Below the pieces are notes generated by a model. It was not told the origin of the DNA. It saw nothing but the letters and a program-made list of their open reading frames with translations, and searched no databases. Shown here piece by piece: positions 1-11,020 of a DNA stretch of 64,000 nt; positions within the stretch are counted from its first letter, which is position 1; each line of letters starts with the position of its first letter. Source of the DNA: Strongyloides papillosus (lineage: Eukaryota > Nematoda > Chromadorea > Rhabditida > Strongyloididae); NCBI GenBank assembly GCA_005656395.1, contig SRSI01000046.1:1364001-1428000 (forward strand), in the 5' to 3' direction. The translations under genes were made by a program, and so were the position numbers.

Positions 1-1
1 T

Positions 2-184
2 TCATGTGCTTATAGTGTGTGGGTAAAATTATGCGAATCGTTTCATAATTCAACACTACCAAAGATAATTTTCGTTCAAGATAGAAAACATTTATGGGAG
101 AGGGAATTTGAGGAGATTCTTAAAAAAGCAGATTATGGTCTTAATTATGTTGATAAAGACAAACTAAGTACAAACAAAACTTAA
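2..184 (+). CDS. 3' end of an unidentified protein-coding gene
   Basis: An open frame enters from the left edge and ends at TAA 182-184, giving about 60 residues. The codon content is mixed and not low-complexity (one W-V pair, many charged residues, a stretch ending in YVDKDKLSTNKT), unlike the A/T-rich sequence after it, so this is probably the last exon of a gene lying outside the window. I do not recognise the family: there is no obvious motif, signal peptide or membrane segment. It points toward the minus-strand genes that follow, so the two are convergent. It could instead be a chance open frame, but the drop in composition right after the stop argues for coding. Confidence 0.5.
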   Translation, partial: SCAYSVWVKLCESFHNSTLPKIIFVQDRKHLWEREFEEILKKADYGLNYVDKDKLSTNKT

Positions 185-1185
185 TGACGGAATCTATTTT
201 ATAATATGGCCTAGAAAAACCAACTCTAAATTATCGGTTAATTAGTTCAGAAAATTGTTAAAAATAGTAATTTTTAGTACATTCAGAGGAATAGTTTCAC
301 ATCAAGTAAAATTATCCTGAGAAATGAGTTATTCTTGACACGAAATTATTTCGCGCTTGTTTAAGTACACTCTTCTGTCTAAATTTTGGTGATTTCCCAT
401 TTGTAAAAAATTTATTTGTATTGTTAATTTAGTTGTTATCATGTAGGATTTCAGAATTTAGTCTTTTGTTTGTTTGCTTAGACTTATTTTTTTTTGTTTC
501 CCGATCAGTTATTCTTTTTAGGTTTTGTTTAACATGTTAATTTGCATATATTGTTTATATTTTAATAGTAAAAGCAAATTTTTGTGGTTAATTTAACTTT
601 TTTTTATCTCTTGGATTTATTTATCTTTGATACTCTATTTTGTGATTGGGATTTTAAAGCGATTTCATTAGAAAGACTGAAGTTGTATATGCGCTTCTCA
701 CAAGTTTGGAGGTGAAATCGTTTACATGCACTTTTTGCTATTTTATCTTTTTTCTACATTTTAATTAAGTGGTAATTTAATTACTGTGTATACCACTTTT
801 CCATTTGTTATGTTAGGATACTTGTTTCAACGATTATAAAATTATTATCCTAAGGACTTTCCTCGTATTTTTAATTTTATCTACAACATTTATTAGCTTA
901 TTTCTACAAAAAGTACATTTGCACGAAGTCGTCAATATTTGAATTCATAATTTTGATAAAATTTAAAGCTATTATATAATAAAAGAATAATATGAAGTAA
1001 AACAATTTATTCGTCATCATTTTACAATAAAAATAATATAATAATTTATAAAGGCATTTGTCCTTTGATTTAAATAATAGAAATATTCTTCAAGAACAAT
1101 AATTTGATACGCAAAATTCAGGAATGGAAAGGAAAAAAACCACATGTATGTAATTCGAGTTAATAATAATTATTATTGAATTTTT
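185..1185. other. AT-rich intergenic region, nothing recognised
   Basis: About 1 kb of T- and A-rich sequence with many homopolymer runs and no open frame of coding character. It probably holds 3' UTR of the flanking convergent genes. I see no RNA gene or repeat. Confidence 0.5.
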
Positions 1186-1377
1186 TTAACTCCCATTGTA
1201 GGAAAAGATTCCTTTCTTAGTCCAAAATATTAGAGCATAGAAATAGACAGAGTAAATACCAATAACAAATATAGCTAAAGCAATACCAAATTTTTGTCTA
1301 AGAGTTAATTTAAAATGGCATCTAAGGCAACTTCTTAGGATATTTTTTGTGATAGCAGCAGTTGGTGATGAATCCAT
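1186..1377 (-). CDS. Predicted single-pass membrane microprotein
   Basis: A 63-residue frame. The N-terminal half (about 1-27) is polar and basic with two cysteines (SCLRCHFK). It is followed by one strongly hydrophobic helix at about residues 32-53 and a short tail (TKKGIFSYNGS). Layout and size recall small inner-mitochondrial-membrane subunits or assembly factors, but no family signature is visible and I assign no function. The upstream region has a TATA-like atatataaa stretch near 1411-1420. The start is the first ATG of the frame. It lies about 400 bp downstream of the transthyretin-like gene on the same strand. A chance frame is possible; the orderly basic-then-hydrophobic design favours a real gene. 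Confidence 0.4.
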   Translation of the reverse strand: MDSSPTAAITKNILRSCLRCHFKLTLRQKFGIALAIFVIGIYSVYFYALIFWTKKGIFSYNGS

Positions 1378-1771
1378 TGTTAAAATAACAGAAATTTGCC
1401 GTTCTTAGAGATATATAAAGAAAGATATATTATTTATTGTATTGAGTTTAAGGGAGGATAAGAGACATTAATGCTTATGTTGATATTTCTCGGCACTGGT
1501 GAAGAAGGGTAGGCATATACGTTAGTGTGTTTTGGTTGGTCATCGATTTTCTCCAGGACAGATATATGTTCTCTAGCTATAGTATGACATTTTTTTTATC
1601 CTGTGATATGGTTTTTATAAATTATATATATATTGATAGATAATAACAAAAATGAATGTAATCCCTATATAATAGATTATAAAAAGAAAATGCTTTTATT
1701 TAAAATCTTAATTACATGAATATATGTTAGAAGAAATGAAGAAATATTTTTAGTATAAATAAGAAAGAAGA

Positions 1772-2241
1772 TTAATGTTCATAGTCTTCATTATCTAAGA
1801 TAATTTTCCCGATATTTTGTTTTCTTGGCTTAAATATCGGTAATAGGCCAATATAAGTTTTTCCAATTTTCCCATTATCTGTGCATGAATGTTTAATATA
1901 TAAATATGGGTCAGGATCATTATTTTCACCAGAATCTTCTCCACATCCAAGTATTTTAAAGTGACCGGTTGTATTTGTGAATGCCTTTCCCATTTTATCA
2001 TCAAAATCAAAAATAAAAGCTAAAAATATAACTTTTATGTCAAAGGATAGTTTGACTTACGATCATAGTCATACATATCTACTTGGATTCCATCAATGGT
2101 ATTAGGCCTCTTATTACACAATAATCTTCCTTCGACAATTGCACAATTATGTTTTGATTTCAATGGATGTAAGAGTAGAATAAAAAAAAAAGTTAGATAA
2201 AACATATTAAATAAAATATATACAAATAGCAAATATATCAT
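1772..2241 (-). CDS. Transthyretin-like (TTR/TTL) family secreted protein
   Basis: Two exons (2241-2061 and 2019-1772) joined by a 41-nt GT-AG intron give about 142 residues. The first 25 or so residues are a hydrophobic signal peptide rich in L, F and Y. The mature part opens with an AIVEGRLLCNKRPN segment, the beta-strand-plus-cysteine block that starts nematode transthyretin-like domains. It continues with a V-D-M-Y-D-Y-D strand, TGHFKILG, and a DPDPYLYIKHSC strand. This family is nematode-typical and secreted; some members bind lipids or surface signals, but the ligand here is unknown. The spacing of the two central cysteines fits a disulphide across the domain. The C-terminus is short and acidic. 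The SAM-domain gene begins 146 bp upstream on the same strand, so co-transcription is possible but unproven. Confidence 0.8.
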
Positions 2242-2386
2242 AGTATGTAAATAGAAGAATAAATAAAGTTTTTCAATATCTAATCATCCTTTATCAAGAA
2301 TGATAATTGTTAGTCTTTAGTTTTATTAACTTAAAAGAGATAAAAGAATTTCCAAAAGAAAGAATAAATAAATAGAAGCATAGTGG

Positions 2387-2719
2387 TTAGATATCCTTTA
2401 ATTTCATCATTTCATCAAGATCACTGGTTAGTCGACCTTTCTTAATTTCCACCAGAAGTTCTTGTCTCTCTTCATGGTTATTAACACCAATCTCAGCTAA
2501 GTCAGCCTCTGTCAAGTCAACCAGCACACGTCCTATTAAGAAAAACGATGAAAGAAAAATTTAAACGAAAAAAATATTACCTGTAACATAATTATTAATG
2601 AATATCCCTGAATATCGCAGCGCTAATTTAGGTTTTTTAATTTTTAACCATGCTTCAACTTCGTTAGCATTCCAAAAACACATAGGACGGTGAAAATTTA
2701 TTTTATAAGGTCTTGACAT
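2387..2719 (-). CDS. Small SAM-domain protein
   Basis: Two exons (2719-2581 and 2532-2387) with a 48-nt intron encode about 94 residues. The protein is almost only a sterile alpha motif: WNANEVEAWLKIKKP (helix 1), RYSGIFINNYVTG (helices 2-3), VDLTEADLAEIGVNNHEER (helix 4 with the usual L-x-x-I-G-V) and a long last helix LLVEIKKG. SAM domains self-associate or bind other SAM proteins or RNA, so a scaffold role is likely, with the partner unknown. I chose the start at MSRPYKINFHRPM. An upstream in-frame ATG at 2794 would add a hydrophobic leader that does not fit a cytosolic SAM protein. Confidence 0.75.
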
Positions 2720-4234
2720 GATGACGACGAGTGAGAAGGAGTAATAATAAATGTAATGAAAAAGAAACAACCTCCCTGATGATAAAATATGCACTACATA
2801 TATATAAATGCATTTATATATATATCTTGTCTCTATGTTTATATATCATATAGTGTCATTGATAAGGGAGAAAAAGAGAAAGAAGAAGCTTTGACAAGAG
2901 AGAACGAAACTTTTATACATTCAAATACCTTTTTTTCAATAAATGATTTTTTTTAACAATTGTCAAACACAAAAAAAAGTACACAGTTTGTTGTTGTCCT
3001 TTTATTACCTTATTATTATTATTAAATATTTAAACAATAGAAAATTTAATATTTAAAACAATTCTTCTTCTTGCCAGACAACATTACAAAGTTATAATAA
3101 AAATAAATTAATTATTATACCTTTTTCCCAAGTACAGATAAAAATACTTCTTTTATAGATGTTGATAGAAAAATATATATATAAGTACTTGGTCAAAAAA
3201 AATCATTCAGAAGTTCTTCAACAGAATGATTATACAAAAAAGTGAATTATTGTAAAAATATATGAAGATCACAATTCTATATTTTTTAGTGTAAATATGA
3301 TAAAACTCAACTAAAACTATGAAAGGGAAGTTTAGCTAACTTGTGATATTACAATAATTACAATAAAAAAATAGATATAACATATGTAGAGAAAAGTAAT
3401 CGAAATCTCTATGGAACTTTTTTTTTCATAGCTCAACAATTTTCGTCACATAATAAAAATCACCCAGATTCTAACAAGTGTAAAATATCAGAAATAACTA
3501 TTGATGGGGATGATGTTAGTTACATTAAAAAAAAATGGTATCAGACCCACACTTAAAGCATGTACAATCTGAATAAGAGATAACAAAATAGTTTCTAATA
3601 CAATATAAGGAGAGGTGTTAAGAAGTAATATTAGTCACAATTGCAATTATAAAAACCGGATGTTTTTAATGATAAAGTGTAAAAGAATTTTGTGGTTAAT
3701 GATTAAAGAACATTATTATTAATATTTATTGTTCTTTAACATTTAAATATATGATAACTCACAATTTCTGTATGAGAGTACTATTAATGATGGAGAATTT
3801 CAATAGTCAAAAACTATTCAACAAGTATAAGTAAAAAATAATGGTGGTTTAACAATAATAGCGATATTACGAGATAATATGTAAAATACGGCTTTAGTGT
3901 TAGAAGCCCCAGCACACACCAAACATTGAAATTCTCGTAAAAAATTAAACAAAAGATAGAGTTAAAAATATATACAAAGTTAATTATAGAATATTATGTA
4001 GCATAACTAATAACATAGAAAATCCTTAGGTATACAGGTAAGAAAATAATATTATAGAACGACAAAACTAAATACATAATAATGCCGAGAATGTATAGTA
4101 GTAAATATAGAATAATATGTGAAGCACGGAAATACACACCAGAGATCAAATATAAATACACACCAGTAAATGCCGATAATGCAAATGAGAGAAACCTGGA
4201 GAGAGAATCCGTGCTGCGCTACCATAAAAATTTC
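2720..4234. other. AT-rich intergenic region between the SAM gene and the helicase gene
   Basis: 1.5 kb with (TA)n runs near 2801-2830 and long A/T tracts. An open frame at 4082-4381 on the plus strand overlaps the end of the helicase in antisense and has no coding character. The helicase 3' UTR probably occupies the right end. No RNA gene was recognised. Confidence 0.5.
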
Positions 4235-5586
4235 TTAGTTATTATCTTGGTCCTCATTCTTATTGATATCTACATTAGACAGGTCATTGATAAGTTGGTA
4301 CTCAGCAACGTAAAGCTTTGGATCAATACTCTTAGGAACAGGATCAATGGTTGTCTGCAATTCACGCTCAATACGACGTAAGTTGTAACGATCCTCGTAT
4401 GTGATGAGATTAATGGCAACTCCTAAGTGACCATAACGTCCAGAACGACCGATTCTATGGAGGTATGTCTCAGCATTTCTTGGGAAGTCAAAATTAATAA
4501 CAACATTGACTGCTTGAATGTCAATACCACGGGTAAAGAGGTCCGAACAAACAAGATTACGGCAGTTTCCTTGACGGAAATCGTGGAATATGCGATTACG
4601 ATGTTGTTGAGCCATCTTAGAATGAATGTAATAACATGAGTAACCCAGTTCAGTAATCTTCTTTGCCAAAAGTTCAACACGTTGGGTAGAGTTACAGAAG
4701 ATAATTGATTGGTTGATACGAAGTCTTCTAAAGAGCGTATTCAAACAGTGAACTTTTTGTTTTTCCTGAACATAAGCGTAGTATTGGGTTACTCCGAGAA
4801 GTGTTAATTCATCCATGAGATTGATTTCATATGGTCTCTTCATGTGTTGTTTCATGAATTGTTCAACAGTCAATGGGAATGTAGCGGAGTACAACATTAT
4901 TTGACGACCTTTTGGAAGCGACTCAATAAGTCTATCGAGAATTCCTTGGAAATCCTGAGAAAGGAGTTTATCGGCCTCGTCAAGGACAATAGTGTTGCAT
5001 TTGTCAACTTTGGCGATTTTCTTGTCGATTAAATCGAGGATTCTTCCAGGTGTTGCAACGACAAGGTGAACAGTGCCATTGAGTCTCATAATATCATCGG
5101 ACAAAACAGTTCCTCCAGTGGTAACCATAACTTTGATTGGTAAATGCTTACAGAGTTCAACACAAATTTGGGATGTTTGGAGTGCTAGTTCTCTTGTTGG
5201 TACGACTATGATAGCTTGGATGGAATCAACTTCGGGGTCAATTTTCTCAACGCATGGTATACAGTAGGCACCAGTTTTTCCAGTTCCATTTTTAGCACGA
5301 GCAAGAATATCCTGTCCAGATAGAGCAACAGCAATAGAAGCTTCTTGGATTGGTGAAGGTTTCTCCCAACCTTTCTCAAAAATACCCTTGAGTAATTCTC
5401 TCTTCAAACAGAAATCCTCAAACTCAATACCTTTAGTTTCGGTTACATCCTAAAAATAGTAATCAATACAATGTCATCAAAAATAAAGCAACTACTCACC
5501 TTGGTTCTGTAACGGAGATCTTTTGCTGGTAATTTGAGCTCTTTTTTCCATTCATCATTTTGGTTATCGCTTTTGACTACAGACAT
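4235..5586 (-). CDS. cgh-1: DEAD-box RNA helicase, DDX6/Dhh1/CGH-1 family
   Basis: Two exons (5586-5500 and 5449-4235) with a 50-nt intron give about 433 residues, the usual length for DDX6. All helicase motifs are present in order: Q motif (GWEKPSPIQ), I (AKNGTGKT), Ia (PTRELALQ), Ib (TPGRILDL), II (DEAD), III (SAT), IV (IIFCNS), V (RGIDIQ) and VI (HRIGRSGR). The N-terminal [20 protein letters not shown] and the [11 protein letters not shown] lead-in are characteristic of the DDX6 branch rather than eIF4A. This ATPase acts in P bodies and germ granules, where it represses translation and couples to decapping through Edc3, Pat1 and 4E-T-type partners. The short first exon is supported by clean GT-AG sites and by the conserved N-terminal residues. 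Nothing is missing. Confidence 0.93.
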
Positions 5587-6337
5587 GTTTTCTTTTCGTT
5601 TATCGACAATTGTTGTAGGTACTTAAATAGTAGATTTTATTTTTATTAAATATTATAGTTTTATATTATCACTTTTTTGCAGTAGCGCTTCTTCTTTTCT
5701 AATAAAAGAGGGGCAAATGCTTTCCTGAAAGAAGAGAGAACGTTTAGAAAATGGAACACATACGTACTAAATAAAGGTGGCAAAAAGATAGATAGTAAAT
5801 GACACGACAACTACTAAAAAATAACGACATAAAAGTTTAGAGACTGTCGGAAAAAACATCATAGAAAAGATGACAATCCCCAACACGTGCTAAAAAGCTG
5901 TATTTAGAAATAGTCAGAATGACAATGTGTAGACTAATAAAATATTATATATATGGATACTAAGAGAAAATCATTGATATAACGTCACACCTAAGGGATG
6001 TATTGTCAAGCTTTTTATCAGGAATATCTATAGCTATATTCAATAAACAATTAAAATGCTAAAAAAGGTCAGTCAAAAGTTTAGGTTGGATGTGTATATT
6101 ACATCAATGGTAAACGCGTGTAGAACTAAAAATTGGCAAGATAGATAGGTTGGGATAATGAACCCGTGGCAAGCCGGTGAAAATGACATAACTTTTCCAG
6201 ATAGGAGTCATAAATATATGTGTTTAAAGAAAGTTTCAACAATATAAACACTCTTTTGTAGATTGACAACAAATTATACAAAGTAAGAAAAATAATACAA
6301 ACAAAAAAATAAACAACAAAATAAAATATTTTAACAA
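5587..6337. other. Intergenic region between the DDX6 and NOP14 genes
   Basis: About 750 bp, less extreme in A/T than neighbouring gaps. It must hold the DDX6 promoter at its left end (the gene starts at 5586 and runs left) and the NOP14 3' UTR at its right end. No open frame or structured RNA was recognised. Confidence 0.45.
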
Positions 6338-8827
6338 CTATTTCTTGTAGAAGCGCTGCCTACTCTCTGATTCTTGTCCTTGAAGTTGGCGTATGATAGT
6401 TGCAGTCTTTTGAATTCTTTCTTGATTAACAGCATCAAGATCAGCACGTCTTTTTCGTGCAATAAATTGTGCGTCTTTTCTAAGTTCTTTAATTGCTCCT
6501 TTAGTTTCTTTCCGGAGTTTCTGTTTAAGCTGCTTATTTTGACTGGCAGGATCTTTACCAACTTTCTTACGTTCTGGATTGAAGTTCTCCTCAAAGGCAG
6601 GTTCTAACATTTTAAGCATCTTTATATCTGCCTGTGGTTTTCCTAATCTCGTAACAGAAGAATGTTTTCTAATCTCACTTTCTAGCAATCTTATGGTATC
6701 ATTGCATAACTTTTCTAAAGATTCAGGATAATTTTCAACAGGCATCATTTTCAATAAATTCAAAAATGGTTTAAAAATAACAGCATAAGATGAGCTGTAC
6801 TCTGTGTAAGCGGTAGTGAAAAATTGAAGATTTTTAATGATTGCCATAATCGTAGATAAAGTTACTTCAACGTCATCCTCTGAGTAAGTGTTCCCAAAAA
6901 GTCTACTTACACTTAGAGGTTTGACATTCAAACTCTTACATGACTTTTCTATATATAATGCTGTTCTGTATGGATAAAGTAGAGGAAATTGGACAGTTGG
7001 AAAAGTTTCATCTTCTTTATTTTGAACACACATCATAAGAAGACCTCTTAGATGAGCAATAATTTCAGGATAATAAAGATCATTTTTTTCAAACGATGTT
7101 ACATAAAGAGTTATGAAAAATGACGATTTAGCAGCATCAATTGAGTTCTTTATGTGGCATGTAGTTAAAATATCCATAAAAACTAAAGTTGCTGGTGTTG
7201 CAATAAGATGTAAATATGAATCTGTTCTGAAAAGACTTGGTATCAATTTGTACAAAGCAATTATATCAAAAGTAATTGGTCCAGACATGTCTCTCTGATG
7301 GCGTGTTTTGAATTTTTGTTTAAGAAGTGATCTAACACAATGAAGTGCAAAATCAGGGTCGAATCTGAGTAGTTTGTATAGAGCTCGAATATGAAGAGAA
7401 AGAAAGGGAAGAGTGGATTCGTCATCAACATCCTTAAATGTTTTATCGAAATATCTAAGGAGAAAGACGAATAATCTACCAAGTTTTTCTTTGTTTCCCT
7501 GTTTCTTTGATGGATGGTATGTCTCGCAAAGTTCTTCAACATATTGGAGCACTGTTCTCTTAGAAGAAGTATCTTCAAGTTCTTCTACCAATTCTTCATA
7601 GGATTTTGGGACATCTTTCTTATCAACTGTCTCCTCACCTTCTGATACATCCACTTCACTTGACGAACCCTCTTCATCTTCCATATCCTCTTCATCCATC
7701 ATATCTTCGTCCTCCTCATCTAATTGTTCCTCATCAGTTACAGTATCTCCATCATCGTTCTCCTCTTCTGAATTCAGTAACTCATTGACGTCATCTTCAC
7801 CGTCATCACTATCTTCACTTTCAGTATCCGATCCAGCACGTATTTTTGTTATTGAGTACTTTTCTACTGCTGGAAGATTTACAACTTTCCCGTGCTCATC
7901 AAACTTCAACTCAAATTCATCATCTCTTTTCTTCTTTACGTCTTCATCATCCTCGACAGTTACACTTACTTTTCTCTTTCTATCAGGATTCAATTTTATT
8001 CCTTTTTCAGCGGTAGCCATCTTCCCACCATCCATTTTTAATGACTTAAATAGTGAATCATACTCAACATCACCAGAACTTTGTTCTGGCTTTTCTTCAT
8101 CAGTTCCTTTTCTCATAACAATACCTTTCAACTGACCAGAGCTTCTTAATTCATTCAACATATTATCTAATTCTTTTGTCTTATCAGCCCATGCTTCTTT
8201 TTCCTTTTGCTTTTCATATTTTATCTGTTTACTCTTAGCGATAACTTCATTAAGTATCTCTCGTCTTGTCTTGGCTTTCTCTCCTAGTGGAATTTCATTG
8301 ACATTCTCAAATACGCCTCCACCAAAATTGGCATTAGCAAGTAGAGTTGGATCAAGGTCTCCTTCTTCGTCACTTTCATCAATCTTCTCAAATTTCTGGA
8401 TATCTGTCAATTTCGATCCCTTGTGAGTCAATTCCTCATTTACACCTTCTTCTAAATTAAATTTTGAAGCTTTTTTCTTAAAAAATTTTTCTTTCTGTAG
8501 TCTAAACCTCAGTTCTGACTTTTGTTCTTCAGTAAGTGTTGGATTCCTCTCTCCAAGACGTTTATCTTTTATTACATTTGATTTTCCATAACGATTAAGT
8601 TCCGCACCCAGATTTTGTTGTCTAATTTCAAATGATCGCTTTTTAGATTGTCCTGGACAACCGACGGCTGCTTTTCTTGCTCCTAATACCTAAAAAATAA
8701 TACAACGTTTAAAGATTTAACCTACATTTTGTTTATTTCTATTGTATTTCAAGTCAAACGGATTGATTTTCTTTGGTTTAGACAAGGCTTCAGGTGCTGG
8801 TGTCCTTATCTTTGACTTTTTTCCCAT
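6338..8827 (-). CDS. nop-14: NOP14, small-subunit processome nucleolar protein
   Basis: A short first exon (8827-8726) with ATG, a 36-nt intron, then a long exon (8689-6338) give about 817 residues, matching the family. The N-terminus has the NOP14 lead NPFDLKYNRNKQNVLGARKAAVGCPGQSKKRS. The long exon has no in-frame ATG before 8431, so the first exon supplies the start. The middle carries a long run of Asp/Glu (about 7610-7830), typical of nucleolar proteins; the C-terminal half is helical and ends in a strongly basic tail (KKVGKDPASQNKQLKQKLRKE). NOP14 with Nop9, Emg1 and Utp partners acts in early 18S rRNA processing and 40S assembly. A pyrimidine-rich acceptor-like CTCAG lies about 15 nt upstream of the ATG, suitable for trans-splicing. 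Confidence 0.92.
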
Positions 8828-9643
8828 ATTTGATAACTATCTGAGATAGAGCAAAAAATATATTTAAAATAAATTTATGTGTAGATTACTCCAATCGGTT
8901 TCTTGAAAGGAATTATGAGAAACAAATTTATCGCTTTGGAAGAACAAACAATTTAAGAGGGAGAAAGAGGCGTGGTCTATTTTTGTTGTTTAAAATGAAC
9001 AAACGTTGAAGCGAAACTTTCTATATTGATGTGGTAGATTCGAACGGGTGCATAGTTGTGAACATTAACGTTGACTTAAGGTTATTCAATTACATTTTGC
9101 GAGAATTATGTTAAACCATAGTAAATTACTAGAAACTTTCCTTTAACACGTTTCAACGCATAGTCAGAGCCTTTAGTCAATATGATTGACCAAGTTAATA
9201 ATAATCACTACATTTCACTTCCCTTAGAAGACAAATTCATACGACATAGACCCTATTTACTATGGAAAATGAATGATAGTCAAAAATCTTCGAAATACCA
9301 CTATTAAAACATAGTTTTCATTACTTGGTTTTCTCCTGAAGGAGATATGACATTTCTTACAAGGAATCTTAGACATCTACGCTTCTTATAATCAACTACG
9401 ACAAAAGTAAATTTTGAAGTTCATATAAACAATAATCCAAGGGAAGTCTCAGTTGGAATTCTTGATAAAAAGATATACTTGTTGGAGTGGAGTGTACCAT
9501 AAGGTCATAACTAAGTATACACTCGTGTATTTTTACAAATCGAGAGTGAGATTCATCGTTCTTGACCCTTGATTTACGTATTATTTTATAAGATATCCTT
9601 TTTTCACACTCTAATTAATATATAACAATTACAGAAAAAATCA
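8828..9643. other. Divergent intergenic region, NOP14 versus COX6B promoters
   Basis: About 815 bp separating divergently transcribed genes, so both promoters should lie here. An acceptor-like TTACAG occurs at about 9627-9632, eleven bases before the COX6B ATG. No other element was recognised. Confidence 0.45.
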
Positions 9644-10003
9644 ATGGCTTCAAAGTTCGAGATTCACCAAACCATTGGACAAGCTGTAGCTGATCAAAAG
9701 GAAGGTCATTTTCTCCCAGACCCAAAATCTAGTGTTTACTTTGACAAAGAACACAATGAGAAATTGCAGAAGGGCATGTTTTGGGCTGCCCCATATGATG
9801 CACGTTTCCCACAGATCCGTAAACAACGTCAATGCTTTGCTTACTACGTCGATTTTTTCCGCTGCCAAAATTTAATGGGTGAGGACTATGAACCATGCAA
9901 ATTCTTCCAAAATGTCTACAAAGATTTTTGTCCAGGCTTCTGGGTTGAGAAATGGGATGAACTCCGTGAGGAAGGCCGTTTCCCAGCCAACTTCGACCGT
10001 TAA
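9644..10003 (+). CDS. cox-6B: Cytochrome c oxidase subunit 6B (COX6B/COX12)
   Basis: A single exon of 119 residues. It shows the COX6B signature in full: a FPQIRKQRQC lead, a CX9C pair (C64 and C74: CFAYYVDFFRC) and a CX10C pair (C85 and C96), then a C-terminal FWVEKWDELREEGRFPANF. In the family these cysteines form two disulphides via the Mia40 relay. The subunit sits on the intermembrane-space side of complex IV, where it helps bridge the dimer and the cytochrome c site. There is an N-terminal extension of about 40 residues compared with mammalian forms, with no clear presequence, as expected for a Mia40 substrate. The ATG follows a TTACAG acceptor-like site. The NDUFC2-like gene starts 257 bp downstream on the same strand. 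Confidence 0.93.
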   Translation: MASKFEIHQTIGQAVADQKEGHFLPDPKSSVYFDKEHNEKLQKGMFWAAPYDARFPQIRKQRQCFAYYVDFFRCQNLMGEDYEPCKFFQNVYKDFCPGFWVEKWDELREEGRFPANFDR

Positions 10004-10260
10004 GGAGAGAGTTTTACATGTCTTCCATGTATATTTGTCCTGGAGTAAGTAGCTTTTGTTTTAATCATTTCTAATAGGTTGATACGAAATTATTACTGTG
10101 GCATCTTTTATAACTTTAACTCTCTGGAGTTTGGTTTATTTAGTTTACATAAAATAAAAAAACTTATTAGGTCTATTTTATTGTTTTTTTATTGGTTTTA
10201 TCCAATTATTTTACTTTATTTATATGAATAATTATGTAACATGAGATAACAAATTGTAGG

Positions 10261-10729
10261 ATGACGGAAGTCACAAAAGTGGACGATGCAGAGATTGCCC
10301 GTCGCGAATCCTATATTAGAGCGTACAACAGACCTAGAGTTTTAGCAGACCCGTACACATGGTCTTATCCATGTAAAAGTGCCGCAGCAGTGGTTGGAAT
10401 TGGTGTATTAGCAATCAATTTACACAATGCATACTTCAAAAAACCATGGAATGCTGTTTTACTTCCGCGGGTTGGTGCTCTTGGTGTTATTGGAGCTGTT
10501 GGGTATTTCTTAGGAACTGTCAGAGAACATCATTATCGTACCAGAGATGCCGTTTTGGAACACTACCAAGAGTTACACTGCGATGAGTTTGTTAATGTTA
10601 ATGATAGTAAGTTTGGCATTTTATTTATTGATAATAACATGCATAAATTTTTTAGGATATGGAAGACCATATGCCGATATTATACTTCCATGGTTCCCAA
10701 GACGGTCTGACAATAGGAAGTTTGATTAA
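10261..10729 (+). CDS. NADH dehydrogenase (complex I) subunit C2-like (NDUFC2)
   Basis: Two exons (10261-10606 and 10656-10729) with a 49-nt intron give about 139 residues. The N-terminus is polar and is followed by YIRAYNRPRVLADPYTWSYPCKS. There are two membrane segments (about residues 41-57 and 67-82), then a charged tail that closes with GYGRPYADIILPWFPRR. Two closely spaced helices plus a basic and acidic matrix tail match B14.5b/NDUFC2, an accessory subunit of the complex I membrane arm. I recognise this by overall design and short blocks rather than a strict motif. The ATG directly follows TTGTAGG, which looks like a trans-splice acceptor one base upstream. The neighbour upstream is also a respiratory-chain subunit. 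Confidence 0.72.
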
Positions 10730-11020
10730 TTTTTAAGTTGGTATGCTTGTTTGTTTCATTTAACCAATTTTTAATAGCCAATTATTGGTTCTACCGAAAA
10801 CTCACATTATGAATAGGCATTAGGAGATAAAAATTTGTAAATGTTTTCCAATGATTTTAAATGTAAACAAGTTAATATATTTTTTTTATTTTATTATTAT
10901 TTAATTACTGGAATCGATGGTTATTTCCGTTATACTTTTTACTATTTTTTCTATCTTGAAAGTAATATGAGTTTTTAGGTTAGAATCTATTGTATGTATT
11001 AGTGTTTCATTAGCATAATA

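Noticed and set aside
4082..4381. Plus-strand 99-codon open frame
   Set aside because: It overlaps the 3' end of the DDX6-type helicase in antisense and has no recognisable domain; the helicase frame explains the lack of stops.
7606..8135. Plus-strand Ser/Pro/Leu-rich frames
   Set aside because: Antisense shadow of the long Asp/Glu tract of NOP14.
9030..9060. tRNA T-arm-like GATTCGAACGGG
   Set aside because: No matching acceptor or anticodon arms around it.
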